In this document: positions 1-11,579 of the stretch, piece by piece
Position numbering within the stretch: the stretch's first letter is position 1
Layout: every line of letters starts with the position of its first letter
Source: Aselliscus stoliczkanus
Taxonomy: Eukaryota; Chordata; Mammalia; Chiroptera; Hipposideridae
Reading direction: 5' to 3'
Length of the DNA: 64,000 nt
Assembly (NCBI GenBank): GCA_033961575.1
Contig: CM066737.1
Span: 54,180,771 to 54,244,770 of the forward strand
The notes under the pieces: model-generated
Told to the model about the DNA's origin: nothing
What the model saw: only the letters and a program-made list of their open reading frames with translations
Databases searched by the model: none
Made by a program: the position numbers and the translations under genes

Positions 1-295
1 GCCTGGTGTGGGGCTGCAGCCCCCTCCCTCTGGGGGGACTTTAATTGCTGTGATATCCCTCCCAATTCTCAACTACCACGTGCATGTGTGCAGCCAGTCA
101 TTTCACATCTCTAGCCCTCCTACCAGTCTCAACATGGCTTCTTCTTATATTCTTAATATTAGGATTTCTGTTTGGCTAGACTTCAGATGGTTTTCCAGGT
201 TCGTTGTTCTATAATTTAGTTGTAATATTTTTGTGGTCACAGGAGGGGGCAAGCACAGCATTTCTCTACTCTGACATCTGGGACCCTCCCTAGCA
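1..295 (-). mobile_element. 5' end of an old L1 (5' UTR), minus strand
   Basis: Reading the minus strand, the sequence begins near 295 with CAGATGTCAGAGTAGAGAAA and runs off the left edge of the window. The same block (lines of ...TTGTTCTGTAAT(C/T)TAGTTGTAAT... followed by an ATGGCAGAGTA-type start) recurs at 46.7-47.0 kb, where it caps an L1 whose ORF1 start follows. The element therefore lies mostly outside the window. No coding sequence is kept here. Confidence 0.6.
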
Positions 296-319
296 GGAGT
301 TTTTCAAGCATAGAGCAAT

Positions 320-900
320 ATAGTTTTTCAATTATACAGGCATAGCTGAGCATCACTTTGGAAGCCAATTCTCTAAACGATTATTTATGTCATTTACTAC
401 CAGTAATTTGTCTCTTAATATGGTTTTAATTTTATCTGTTGCATAAAACACAATCCTGTAGCAAAGACTGTATTAAGTCAGTTTAGGTGCCTAGTAGTAG
501 ATACTGTTGATGATTTAGTTAGTAATTCATTCTATCAATTATGTTTTGAAAGAGATGCACAGTCTCTTCAGTACTTATTGCTGATTTCCTTGTATGAAAT
601 GTGCTATAAGGTTAAGCAAATGGTAGGTAGTGAATATCCGAATCTTTCAGTCAACATTTCTTAGAATGCATACAGATGCGGTAGCCAGGATTCTAACAAT
701 TCCGTTTGTCTTTTACCACTTTCCTCCTGTTTAGATCTGATATTTGAGAATGCTGTAGGGAGACAGGGAACCAAGGAGAGAGAAAATCAAGTTATGTTTC
801 CTTTTGCTTCCTTTTGCTATCAGTGTCGCCCGAACAAAGCCCATTCACCCAACTATTTCATGAGGTTTCAGTATAAGCAGTTAGGAACAGTTTGCATAAT
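320..900 (+). repeat. Low-copy duplicated sequence, copy A
   Basis: By eye this matches the reverse complement of 49400-49930 over about 500 bases (shared landmarks: the AAGAGATGCACAGTCTCTTCAGTACTTATTG block at 550-590 against its complement at 49680-49705, and the TTTGGAAGCCAATTCTC / CTGGTTTCCAAAG pair). Its right end (790-900) also resembles 39865-39960. It has no open frame of note and is not an L1 or SINE I recognise. It could be an old interspersed repeat or a local segmental duplication. Confidence 0.6.
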
Positions 901-2690
901 TCTTATTCTAGGTATATTAAACATCACACCACTTAGAAAGTCCAGCAGCATCAGCAGGTTAGTGACCTCTTTCCCCCTTATATCTGAGTCCCAGCACTGA
1001 GGAAGCTCCCTATGAGATCCTGATACTCAGCACCAACTAAACAGCTCCCTCTCCCCAGAGATAAATTTTCAGGTTTGTGGGTCATTTCTCAGAGCCCCAC
1101 TAAAAGCCAGCATTAGCTGTCTAGCCACTTTTCCTCAAAAGGCTGGGTCCCAGCAATTAGGGACCCATCTTTCTCCTTTTTGGATTTTCAGAAACCTCAT
1201 ATTTTCCCTGGATTTTCCCTCCTCTCAGAGTGAGAATTCCTTCCTGTTCTTCCTATGTCAGTCTTCTTTTTTGATCTATTTAGATATCACCAGCTTTTTA
1301 AACCAATTTCCTCTATTAAATTCACATTTTTACAAACATGCTGTTTCTAAAGAAACCCAACCTCAGCCTCCCTAATATACATGAATTTCTGACTGCAACC
1401 TGCGTTTGCTTTTCATGACTACTTCTTGGATCTGCTGGTTGAATATTTCCCATAATTTGGGGGTAAGATTCTCCATCATTTTCTCTTCAAATATTTCTTT
1501 TTCCTGAATTCATCTCCTTATCCTTCTAGGAACCCAGTAACATATCTTTTTAAAATAACATTTTGTCTCATAAGTTTTTTTTATAGTATTTTTTTACACT
1601 TTTTCTCTTATTTTAACTGTACTTTTTATCTTATCTAACATACATTTCATTATTTCTTCCTTCATTGTGTCTAATCTGTTATACAGTTAATTCTTCAGTT
1701 CAGTAATTTGCTAGGGAAGCTGGGTTTTTTCCCTTTGACTTGTTAAAATATTTCTGTTGTATTTTTCAGATAGATTTTAATGATAAACATAAATTTGGAT
1801 CCATATTAAATATCTTTACAGGTACTTTCCAAATCTTTCCCTTGATTTTCAATTTCTCTTCTTATTAGAGCTGCGCTTGTACTTTTTTGCTTTTGATTAG
1901 GCCCAATATTTTGTTTAGGTGCATAACTCCACACACTTCTTGTGAAATAATCTAATGTACTGGAATACTAAAGTTGAAAATCACTCTCAATGAGCTATGA
2001 TTTTTGTTTCATCCTGTTTTCACATGAAATCCACTTCACTGGTTTTGGAAATAGCATTCCAAATGCTATTTTCTAAGGGTTTTCATGGCTTTTTGTTCCA
2101 AGAGAAACTATGTATAATGGTTTTTCAAGAATAAGGAGTTCTACTGAATTATACAATATTGGTTGTATTGTTATATAACTTGATTTGTTTAACCTAATAC
2201 TTTCTTTGTATGTTAATACTTATAAGATCTGCCTTATTCTTTAAGTGACTGCATACTTTCCCAATTTCTTCTTATTCAATAAGTAACTTTCCCAACCCTA
2301 CCTCATAACACCTTGCTCTTTTCACCATTTTTTAATAGCAAAAGAAAATGCAATGAATAACACTTTGAACATGGGCACTATTTACTCATTAGTGTAACAG
2401 AGGGCTGCAGAACTGTTGAAATCTGCAAGTAGTAATCTCTCTTGGAAATTGGCAATTTTGGAATTCTCATCTTCATGAATGCAGAACGTTAACATTGGCT
2501 TTGTAATCCCAACTTAATAAATAATTCATTTACAGGAGTATGGATTTTGAAATTCTTACCTTTCACTTGCTCACAGGACATAAAGGACAAATAATATTTT
2601 TAAATACTAGCTTGCAAAATTAGAAACAGAACTATGAACTTTTCTGATGAAATAGATAATGAAAGAGGCAAAATTCAAGGTGGAAACAAA
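901..2690. other. No recognised gene; AT-rich, possible very old L1/HAL1 ORF1 remnant at 1390-1880
   Basis: 901-1380 is unrecognised. 1390-1880 reads on the minus strand like a heavily decayed ORF1 region of an ancient L1/HAL1 (a C-rich TCTTCAAATATTTC... block resembling 40830-40880), but no frame survives. 1880-2690 shows nothing I can name. Orientation and family of the remnant are weakly supported. Confidence 0.3.
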
Positions 2691-2969
2691 AAAATAAACA
2701 AACAAATGGAGGGGTATGATGTTAGTCAAAATGGCTATAAAGGGAATTCCAAAAGCCCATAACTCCAAAAAGGCTGCAAATCAATTGGATATAAAAGTCA
2801 AAATTAACTTTACGGGAGCTGTAGAAACTCATCAAAAGCTTCCAGCAATGAGTTAAATGTTTAATAAAGAAGAATAGTAGACTCTCAGTAAAAGGGCTTT
2901 GTGGCATATCAACTTACCATGGCCCCATTGCAAGTTACCTGAGGAAGCCCAGAATTTGAATATAACAAA

Positions 2970-3110
2970 TTTTTTTTAAAGCTGAACCATCCTGCCACCT
3001 GTTGGCAGCTCAACGGCAACTCAGCTCGGGCTGGCATCAAACTGCCATTGCTCAGAACTCAGCTCACACTCTTGAGCGAGCTCTTAACCAACTCTGCCAC
3101 TCGGCCAGCC
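2970..3110 (-). mobile_element. tRNA-derived SINE (CTGCCAACAGGTGGCAGGATGG type), minus strand
   Basis: The minus strand reads GGCTGGCCGAGTGGCAGAGTTGG...GCTCGCTCAAGAGTG...CCAACAGGTGGCAGGATGGTTCAGC followed by an A-rich tail. Flanking target duplication ATAACAAA at 2962-2969 and 3111-3118 fixes both ends. Inserted into the L1 ORF1 fragment. Confidence 0.85.
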
Positions 3111-3927
3111 ATAACAAAGTTTTTAAGTCATGTATCTTAAATATGGTCACAGAGCTCAAGTAAACCATGTGTAAAGAACTAAAGGAAATATGAGAATAAT
3201 GTCTCAGCAAATAGTAAATATCAAAAAACAGATAGAAATTACAGAAAGAATCCAAATGGAAAATGTAGAGTTGAAACATAATAACTGAAATGAAAAATGC
3301 ACCAAAGCAGATAAACAGCAGATTTGATTTATCGGGAAGAAGAAAGAATGAGCAAATTAGGCAATAAGTCTACTGAGTTATCCACTATAAGAAGAAAGAA
3401 AAAAAGAATGAAGAAAAATCAACAGATTCTAAGAGACCTTTGGGATGCCATCACACATATCACCATGCTCAATGAAAGACTCATAAGGAGAGGAGAGAAT
3501 GAAAGCAGCAGGAAAAAATTACGTGGCTGAAAACTTCACAAATGTGTGGAAAGAGATGGAATCTATACATCCAAGAATCTCAATGAACTCACTTAAGATA
3601 AATGCAAACAGGTCAACACAAACATAAATTGTAATCAATCTATTGAAATTCAAAGACAAAGATAGAATACTGAAAGCAATAAGGGAGAAATGACTTTTCC
3701 AGTGCAAGGAATCCTCAATAAGATATAACAGTAATTTCTCATCAGCAATCATGGAGGCCAGAAGGCAGGAAGATTACAATTTAAAAGCCTAAGGGGAAAA
3801 AACTGTAATCAATAATTCTATATCTGTCCAAAATGTTCAGAAATGAAGCAGGAAGTAAGACATTCTCAGATAAATAAAAATTGAGAGAGATTTTTCCCAA
3901 TAGACTTTTCTTTTAAGAATTTGTAAT

Positions 3928-4351
3928 GATGGAGCTGGCAAGTTGCACGTTGGTTAATGAGCAGAAGGGCACTGGATCCGAACCTACATATGAGGACCAG
4001 TGATGCTACTCCCTCGACAGCTAAAGTGGTGAACAACAGCTCAAGATGGAGCTGGGCTGCCGATGGTGTAGGCTGAAGTGAGGCTGCAATGGGCTGCTCT
4101 AAAGCTACCATCAGTGGTGTGAGAGGCCAGCAGCCAGCGTGAGCTACCAAGAGCCACTGTGAGCTGCCGTCCAGTGGCCGGCGACCGATCTGCCTCACCT
4201 GGGAAGAGCGCTATGATAATACCAACATGGGCCAGTGAAGCAATATCCTCCACAACTAGACTGAAGAACAAAAGGACAGCAACTTGTCTGTTCCCCTTCC
4301 CTGATTCCCTTATGCCATTCCCCTCCCCCAATTTTCCTATAAAATCTTAAA
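3928..4351 (+). mobile_element. Long tRNA-derived SINE, plus strand
   Basis: About 425-bp SINE: decayed tRNA-like head, middle part with repeated GTGAGCTGCC modules, and tail CCTCCACAACTAGACTGAAG...CAACTTGTCTGTTCCCCTTCCC. Target duplication AAGAATTTGTAAT at 3915-3927 and 4352-4364. Open frames here are accidental products of the low-stop SINE sequence. Confidence 0.88.
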
Positions 4352-4429
4352 AAGAATTTGTAATTATGATATTTGTGACAATTACAACATAAAGGGCGTA
4401 GAGCTACTTGTGATCCGTAGGAAAGCCTA

Positions 4430-4431
<2 letters not shown>

Positions 4432-4476
<45 letters not shown>
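4432..4476. repeat. (TA)n microsatellite
   Basis: Uninterrupted TA dinucleotides, about 22 units. Confidence 0.97.
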
Positions 4477-4479
<3 letters not shown>

Positions 4480-4499
4480 TTATATCCAAAAAAGTGTAT

Positions 4500-4844
4500 A
4501 CACATTTTTAAGAATGGAAAAAAAACTATTAAAATTATGTGATGGTCCTGATGACAGTTGTAGGAGGTGTTTGGGCCTGTCTTTAGTGGGCTTCCTCCTT
4601 GTGAGCTCAAACCTGGGAAAGCCTGTGAGGGCATGGTGCTAGCAAGGGCAGCACCATTAATTGAGCCCTTCTCTCATCTTTTCCTTGCCGCTCCCTACTC
4701 TACACTCCCTTTTCACTTCATCCCGATTGTTAAAGACCTTAAAGGCTGTACCTAAAGGACTGGGAATGGAGTCTGGGGACCCAGCTGTAATTTCTGAAGC
4801 TTCCTTCTAATATCTGTACCAATTGCCCAATAACGTGTGGTGAG
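4500..4844 (-). other. Unassigned; possibly part of the neighbouring class I ERV
   Basis: Moderately GC-rich sequence lying between a (TA)n tract and a SINE, on the downstream side (in minus-strand sense) of the gag fragment at 5160-6046. The minus strand keeps short open stretches such as 4404-4634, but I recognise no domain. Proximity suggests retroviral origin; this is inference. Confidence 0.3.
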
Positions 4845-5143
4845 GGGCCGGCCGAGAGGCTCAGTTGGTTGGGAGGGCGAGCTCTGAGAGGAAGGGTTGC
4901 GAGTTCAGTGCCCGCATTGGCCGGTGGGTGGTGCCCAAGCTGAGCTGCCAGCAGGTGGTGGGATTGCTCAGCTGGTGGGAGCACTAGCTCCCTACTGAAG
5001 GTGGGTCAGATGGCGGCTGGATTTGGAGCTGGGCTGGCTGTGCCCTCCACGGCAAAGTTTGGGGGACAGCTTGGCTGTACCTCCTCCCCAATTTTCCAAC
5101 TTTGTTCCCTTTCTCCACTAAAATAGATTTCTTTAAAAATGCA
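4845..5143 (+). mobile_element. tRNA-derived SINE variant, plus strand
   Basis: Begins GGGGCCGGCCGAGAGGCTCAG and contains two head-like modules (CCGGTGGGTGGTGCCCAAGC; GCCAGCAGGTGGTGGG), then a GTGCCCTCCACGGCAAAG...CCCCAATTTTCC tail and ACTAAAATAGATTT end. A distinct subfamily from the other SINEs in the window. Target duplication not resolved by eye. Confidence 0.75.
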
Positions 5144-5159
5144 TGCTGAGGATAGTGAT

Positions 5160-6046
5160 GCCTTCGTGGCTAGATAAATCTAGATTCGTATATTTTTGCA
5201 GGGCAACAGCTAAGCAGGATTGAAAGAGGGCTGGATTTTCATCAGTCCTTGAGTAATTTCTGTCTCTCATGGTTAACTGGTTTAATAATGCCTTTTTTTA
5301 TGCCCTCATTAAGACAGGTGACCATATGGTCTCGTCTAATCCTGCCGTGTTGGCCAGCTTGATAATTCCAATTAGAATTATGATTGGGACTAACCTTGGC
5401 CCAACCCTGTGTTGTCCTAGATTCCAAGTAGCTAGCTCATCTGTGCATCTTTGGAGAAGATCCCAGATAGTATTTTCTTCTAAGGTGCAGCAGGTGGATA
5501 ACATGATGTGAATGTCCTGCTAAGGAAGATCAAAGGCTATGGTTAGGCCCTGGAATTCCTTACTGAACTTACAAGGGTCTTCAGAACAGGTTCGTAATAT
5601 TGTCTCTGAGCTACAACTGTCATAAGGTAAAGAACACAGACCCTAATTGTACCAGCCTCTCCGTTTGTGACCTCCTGAATGGGGACCATGGAGCCTGCCT
5701 TAAGATTAGCTGTACTATGTGTGATGACTGCAGGACAGGGACCTGGGGCAGAATAGGGAGGAGGAGCTAGAGAAGAGATGGAAGGGTAAAGGGGTTTGAA
5801 AAGGTGAGTTAGGAGGGGTAGGAGGTGGGTTTTGAGGTCTAGGAGAAACCTGGGACAAAGGGGACTGTCTGTAACATCCAGAGGGAGAGAATGAGGAAAT
5901 TTCACAAGACACATGCAGCATTGAAAACCATTTTGTTCTTTAAAAAGAGGAGAGGTGAAATTTGGTCCAATATTTGATAAGACTGCCAAGAGGGGATTTT
6001 GTAAACAATTTGAAGAATTATCCCAGTAATTCATCAATAAAAAAAA
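5160..6046 (-). pseudogene. Class I (gammaretrovirus-like) ERV gag fragment
   Basis: Minus-strand frames 5543-6037 (164 codons) and 5242-5504 carry hallmarks of gammaretrovirus-like Gag: a PPPY late-domain motif within a proline-rich stretch (LAPPPYSAPGPCPA), followed by the matrix/capsid boundary type PIQEVTNGEAGTIRV, then capsid-like text including IRRDHMVTCL and KPVNHER. Frames are broken between the blocks, and no pol, env, LTR or primer site was seen nearby. A SINE sits immediately upstream at 6057. An old, dead fragment of an endogenous retrovirus; family assignment rests on motif order only. Confidence 0.65.
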
Positions 6047-6056
6047 TCTAAGGCCA

Positions 6057-6154
6057 GGGCCGGCCGAGTGGTGCGGTGGTTAAGTGCTGGCTTGGGAAGC
6101 CAGCAGCCCAGGTTTGGGTCCCACATATGAGGGTCAGTGACACTGTCCTCAAAA
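6057..6154 (+). mobile_element. Short head-only SINE, plus strand
   Basis: About 95-bp tRNA-like head GGCCGGCCGAGTGG...GGGTCAGTGACACTGTCCTC followed directly by A's. Target duplication AAAAAATCTAAGGC at 6041-6054 and 6155-6168. Inserted next to the ERV gag fragment. Confidence 0.92.
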
Positions 6155-6269
6155 AAAAAATCTAAGGCAAAAAAAAAATATGTGGATGGTAACCACTTTG
6201 AATACCTCTTGTAATTGCAGAAGTCAAACATGACTTGTATTCATCTTTTGTTATCAGTATATATTGAGT

Positions 6270-8420
6270 GTTACAATTTTAATACAGTTTTTTCCTTTCT
6301 TAAAATGTGTATATATTTTGTGGCACCCTCTGTGTATATAAAGAAATGAGATGGAATCAAATAAATATTATATAAAATATCTATTGTAAACAAAAGAAAG
6401 CAGTAAAGGAGGAATTGAAGAACTAATAACATAAAAGACATAGAGAAACAAATAACAACATAGCCTAAATCCTTCTTTATTGGTAAATACATTAAACCCA
6501 AATGGATTCACTCTCTAATTAAAAGGCAAATAATGCCAGAATGATTTTTTTAAAGCCATGATGCAACAACATGCTGTCTCCATGTGACCTACTAATGATC
6601 CAAAGACACAAGTTGGTTGACAGTGAAAGGATGGAAAAAAGGTATTTCATGAAAATGGCAACTAAAGGAAAGTAGGTTTTAATATAATAGTAGCAGAAAA
6701 TACATTTTAAGACAAAAATTCTTACAGGAGGCAAAGATAGATATTATATAATGATAAAAAGCTTCATCCATCAAGAAGATAAAACAATTATAAATGTGTA
6801 TGCACCCAAGAAATGAGCTTCAACATTTATGAAGCAAAAATAAGTTTGAAAAAAATTGAAAATGTAGACAGTTTTACAATAATAGAGACATCAACCCCCA
6901 CTACTGATAATGGATGTACAAGACAGAAGATAAATAAGGACCTAGAAGACTTAACACTATAAATCAACTAGACTAAGAGACTTATATAGCACACTCCACC
7001 TACAAAGTGCAGAATACACATTCTTCTGAAGTGTCCATGGAACATTCTTCAGGATAGACCATATATAGGGAAAAAATAAATTCTTGATAAATTTAGAAAG
7101 ATTAAAATAATGCAAAGTATGTTCCCTGAAAACAAAGGGGTGAAATTATAATTTCAATAACAGAAGGGAATCATGTTCATTCATACATATGTGGAAATTA
7201 TAGAACACACTCTTAAACCAATGAGTCAAAAATAAAATGACATTAGAAAATACTTTGAGACAAATGAAAATTAAAACACAACATACTAAAATTTATGGGA
7301 TACAGTAAAAGCAGTGCTTAGAGGGTTATTTACCGCCATAAGCACATACATTTAAAAAAAAATCTCAAATCAATATCCTGACTTTCTATAACAAAATAGT
7401 AAAAGAAGAGCACTTAATCCAAACTCAGTAGAAGAAAGGACACAGTAAAGATTTAAGTGGAGGTTTACAAAATAGAAAAGAGAAAACAATAGAGAGAATC
7501 AACAAAACCAGTATTGATTCTTTTAAAATATTAACAAAATGAACAAACTGCTAGCTACAATAGTAAAAAAAAGATTAGATTGATATTAATAAATTCAAGA
7601 ATGAAAGTGTGACATTGCAACCAACCTTACAGGAAAGAAATAGATGTATTGATGAACAATTGTATGAACAAATTGTATTCCAATAAACTAGATAACCTAG
7701 ATGAAATAGACAAATTCTTAGAAACACACAAGCAAAACTGATTAAAAAATACAAAATCTTAACACTACTATCAATGTAAGGGGATTAATCAGTAATTAAA
7801 AAATTCTAAGAGAATAGGTCAAAGCAGATGGCTTTCTGGTGGTTTCTATCAAACATTTCAGGATAAAAACAGTAACACTAATTCTTCTTAAACACCTGGA
7901 TATATCAGAAGAGGAAATAACACTTCCTAATTCATACTATGAGGCCAGTATTACAATGATGCCAAAGTCTAACAAAGATAACTCAAGAAAAGAAAACTAC
8001 AGACTAATAACTCAAATGAATACAGATACAAAAATTTTTTACAAAATATCAGCAAAGCTAATACAACAGTTTATTAAAAGGATTATACACCATGATAAAC
8101 TGGGATTTTCCCTAGTAATGTCAGAGTGGTACAATGCATGAAAATCAATCAATGTAATATATTACTAAAATGAAGGAAAAAACACATGATTATTTAAATT
8201 GATGCATAAAAAGTATTCGACAAAACTCAACACCATTTCATGATTTTAAAAAAATAACATGCTAAGAATAAAAGGAAACTTTCTCAATGTAATAGAGAGC
8301 ATCTAAGACAAACCCACAGCTATCATCAGACTTAATGGTGACAGACTGAAATCTTTTCCCCTAAGATCATGAACAAGACAAGGATGTCCATTTTTCCCAC
8401 TTCTTTAACCCAATAATTAA
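6270..8420 (+). mobile_element. Old L1 ORF2 fragment, plus strand
   Basis: Reads through the ORF2 endonuclease and reverse transcriptase regions in order: endonuclease text 6760-7240, linker, then RT start 7840-8141, where the frame keeps PNSYYEASITMMPKSNKD, ENYRLI and RIIHHDKLGF (L1 RT palm region). Sequence equivalent to the block before YADD ends near 8415. Dense stops and frameshifts; long inactive. Confidence 0.8.
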
Positions 8421-8484
8421 TAGTATACCATGAAAAGCTTTTCAAATCAGAATTTGAGTTACTGACATATTTTCCATAGGACAA

Positions 8485-8880
<396 letters not shown>

Positions 8881-9440
8881 CCCAGCATAAATGTCAAAAC
8901 AAGCCAATGCTTAAGAAAGGGGTTATCAGAGTCTAACTTCCAAATTAATATATTGATTAGGTACAGATGTTTCTTGCATAACTGAAAGCATGATTTATTC
9001 TATAGGATTTAATTTTCAACCAAAGAACAAAGGTGGCAAAATTCGATGTAATAAAATATATAAGAAAATGTACTCATTTGGGGACCTAATTGCTTGATCA
9101 CCCTCAATAGACTGCAAAATTAGTTTTCGGTGAATTTCTAGTAGTCATATTTTCCCTCCATGTTGACTTAATTATGAATTCTCATTTTGTATGCTTAGAT
9201 ATTTATTCAAGATTAAATTGAAGTACTAGATACTCATATATATACCCAAGCTCCGCTAAGAAATCGGGGATAGGTTAAAACTAGTTGCATGATGTTCAGT
9301 ATGGTCAAATGATCACATTGTTACAAAGGTGTATTAACCTAACAGTAGAGGATATAGTGGGACAGAGACAAAGAATGAGATGACAGAGCAGTTAAATTGC
9401 TTTATGAAGAGAATTCCCCATTAATTGTTTACCTTAAGAA
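8881..9440. other. No feature recognised
   Basis: AT-rich, no open frame of interest, no L1, SINE or LTR motif seen. 8881-8910 may be the tail of the duplicated copy D. Confidence 0.5.
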
Positions 9441-9452
9441 TATATTAGTTTT

Positions 9453-9593
9453 GGGCTGGCCGAGTGGTTCAGTTGGTTAAGAGCTCACTCAAGAATGCAA
9501 GCTGAGCTCTGAGCAACAGCAGTTCGAAGCCCAGCCTTAGCTGAGCTGCCATTAAGCTGCCAACAGGTGGCAGGATGGCTCAGCTAAAAAAAA
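9453..9593 (+). mobile_element. tRNA-derived SINE (AACAGGTGGCAGGATGG type), plus strand
   Basis: GGGCTGGCCGAGTGGTTCAG...GAGCTCACTCAAGAATGC...CAACAGGTGGCAGGATGGCTCAGCTA plus A tail. Likely target duplication AATATATTA at 9439-9447 and 9594-9602. Confidence 0.88.
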
Positions 9594-9619
9594 AATATAT
9601 TACTTTTTTAGTACAAAAA

Positions 9620-10590
9620 TAACTCAAACTATCTAGGGTTTATGAACCATGCCCCATCAAAGTGATTCACATTAAGCTCTCTCTGCCCTGGATTGCTGCA
9701 GTTTCTGACCCTTTTAGGCCCAGGAGCCAAAAAAACAAAAGAGAAAAAGACTGAAAAAACAACCAACCAACCAAAACAAACAAACAAACAAACAAACAAA
9801 CAGAAAAACGCTTTGAAAGGTGAAAAAAAAAAAGAGAAAGTAAAAGGGAATCTCTCTGGGAGAACCCAAAAGAAAGTCATTTTTGCATGCTTCTGGCCTG
9901 CCCGCACCTGCTGCCCCTGCCACTGTGCCTGGGTACCCGACGGTCCTCCTCTGTAGCTCTGGTGGTGAACACCTCCCCTTCAAGTCCGTGCACCTCTGCT
10001 CTGGCCACTGGCACATGCCACCTGGCAGCTCTGTACCCGCGTCCCCACCTGTAACGTGCCAGGCTCCCCACGCACGGTGTGTCTGTGCTTCCCTTCACCG
10101 CACAGCACAGAGGAAGCTGTGCGCTCAGCCCCTGGGACTTGCTGAGTCCACTGACAAACAATTTTTTTCCTCTTTCCCTGGCTGCTGTAATCTTTAACTG
10201 CCAGGAGCCCAAGGTCTATATTTATATTTAAACACATGTCCCAGAGGTTGCATGGGTACCGTTTGGCTGCCTCTTGAAGGATGTTTATAATTTGCAGGGG
10301 AATTCCCACTTCAATTTTTTTTTCTTTTAATTTGGAGCTTCCTACCAGGATAGCTGGAAATTGCAAACTCCCAAGGATCACCATGTTGTTTTTGAGAGCC
10401 TTTCGTCTGTGGTCTTGCAGTCTCAAACAGCTGTCCCTGAACTCCCGTGCCTGCTCTCAGAGCTTCTCTATTTCCCTCTGCCACCTGTGAGCCACAGAGT
10501 GGGCCCCTGCTCAGAGAAAAGCCCCTTTTGTCCTATGTGGTCCCTATAAGAAGTCCTCCTGGTGGGTCTCGCGGGATAGGGGCTGGGGAG
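9620..10590 (+). other. Possible 5'-UTR portion of the PABPC4-like retrocopy
   Basis: Sequence is distinctly more GC-rich than its surroundings from about 9690 and ends TCTCGCGGGATAGGGGCTGGGGAG directly before the ATG at 10591. PABPC mRNAs have long leaders, so this may be transcribed leader carried with the retrocopy. Contains a (CAAA)n tract at 9776-9803. Several open frames here are low-stop GC-rich artefacts. Could not be confirmed without the parent mRNA. Confidence 0.4.
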
Positions 10591-11578
10591 ATGAATGCTG
10601 CAGCCAGCAGCTCCCCCATGATCTCCATGTATGTGGGTGACCTGCACTGCGATGTCACCGAGGCCATGCTGTATGAAAATTTCAGTCTTGTGGGGCCTAT
10701 GCTGTCCATCTTGGTCTGCCACAATAAGGTCACCCATCACTTCCTGGATTATGCCTACATCACCTTCTAGCAGCCAGTGATGTTGAACAAACATTGGGTA
10801 CCATGAACTTTGATGTGATTAAGGGAAAGCCAATCCACATCATGTGGTCTCAGAGAGATCCCTCTTTGAGATAATCTGGTGCAGGAAACGGCTTCGTCAA
10901 AAAACTGGTTAAATCTATAGAATAGCAAGGCACTTTATGATTATTTATCTGCTTTTGGAAAGATTCTGTTCTGCAAAGCTGTGTGTGATGAGAACAGCTC
11001 TAAAAGTTATGGTGTTGTCCACTTCAAGACCCAAGAGGCTGCTGACAATGCCATGGAGAAGATAAACAGCATGCTCCTCAATGATCACAAAGTATGTGTC
11101 GGCAGATTCAAGTCTCCAAAAGAGTGGGAAGCCAAACTTGGATCCAAAGTTAAGGACTTCACCAATGTGTATATCAAAAACTTTGGAAAACAGGTCGATG
11201 ATTAGAGTCTGAAAGAGATCTTCAACCACTTCAGTAAGACCTTAAGTGTCAAAGTAGAGAGATCCCAGTGGGAAATCCAAAGGCTTTCTTTGGCTTTGTG
11301 AGTTACAAAAAACACAAGGATGCCAATAAAGCCATGGAAGGGATTAATGCAAAATGAATCAGTTTTGTAGGCTGTGTGTGGAAGGAAGTGGAATTGCACG
11401 CTGAATTAAAATGGAATTAATATGGAAATTTGAACAACTGAGACAAGAGAGAATTAGTCAGTAACGGGGTGAATGAATCTCTACATTAAGAACTTGGATG
11501 ACACCTTTCAGATTCATCACCATTGTTAAAGTAATGCTGGAAGATGGGAGAAGCAAAGGGTTTGGCTTTGTCTGCTTC
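10591..11578 (+). pseudogene. PABPC4: Processed pseudogene of a cytoplasmic poly(A)-binding protein, PABPC4-like
   Basis: The frame starting at 10591 opens [20 protein letters not shown], which matches the N-terminus and first RRM (RNP2 YVGDLH) of PABPC4 better than PABPC1. RRM1 hits a stop at 10768. RRM2 is recognisable at 10981-11205, with text such as [21 protein letters not shown] (RNP1 region) and [15 protein letters not shown], followed by the linker [10 protein letters not shown] that begins RRM3; it stops after QVDD. RRM3 and the start of RRM4 continue in shifted frames to about 11578, where the text GFVC-type RNP1 of RRM4 is cut by the 3' end of an L1. There are no introns, several stops and frameshifts. 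The RRM4 remainder, the MLLE domain and a poly(A) tail were not found. Parent in other mammals binds poly(A) tails and regulates translation and mRNA stability; this copy cannot. Confidence 0.85.
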
Positions 11579-11579
11579 T

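Larger units (their letters stand above)
2700..4431 (+). mobile_element. Old L1 fragment (5' UTR end and ORF1), plus strand, split by two SINEs
   Basis: After removing the SINEs at 2970-3110 and 3928-4351 the sequence reads as L1 ORF1: coiled-coil-type text around 3200-3530, then the conserved ORF1 nucleic-acid-binding region (AAAATGTTCAGAAATGAAG, CATTCTCAGATAAATAAAA near 3830-3885). Multiple stops interrupt the frame; the longest surviving piece is 3324-3530 (68 codons). 4365-4431 holds the region just past ORF1. Confidence 0.65.

Noticed and set aside
4195..4634. Minus-strand frames with long Ile-Tyr runs
   Set aside because: Translations of the (TA)n microsatellite and a SINE.
9629..10549. 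Several 60-148 codon frames on both strands near the PABPC4-like copy
   Set aside because: GC-rich leader-like sequence with few stops; no domain, and frames overlap on both strands.
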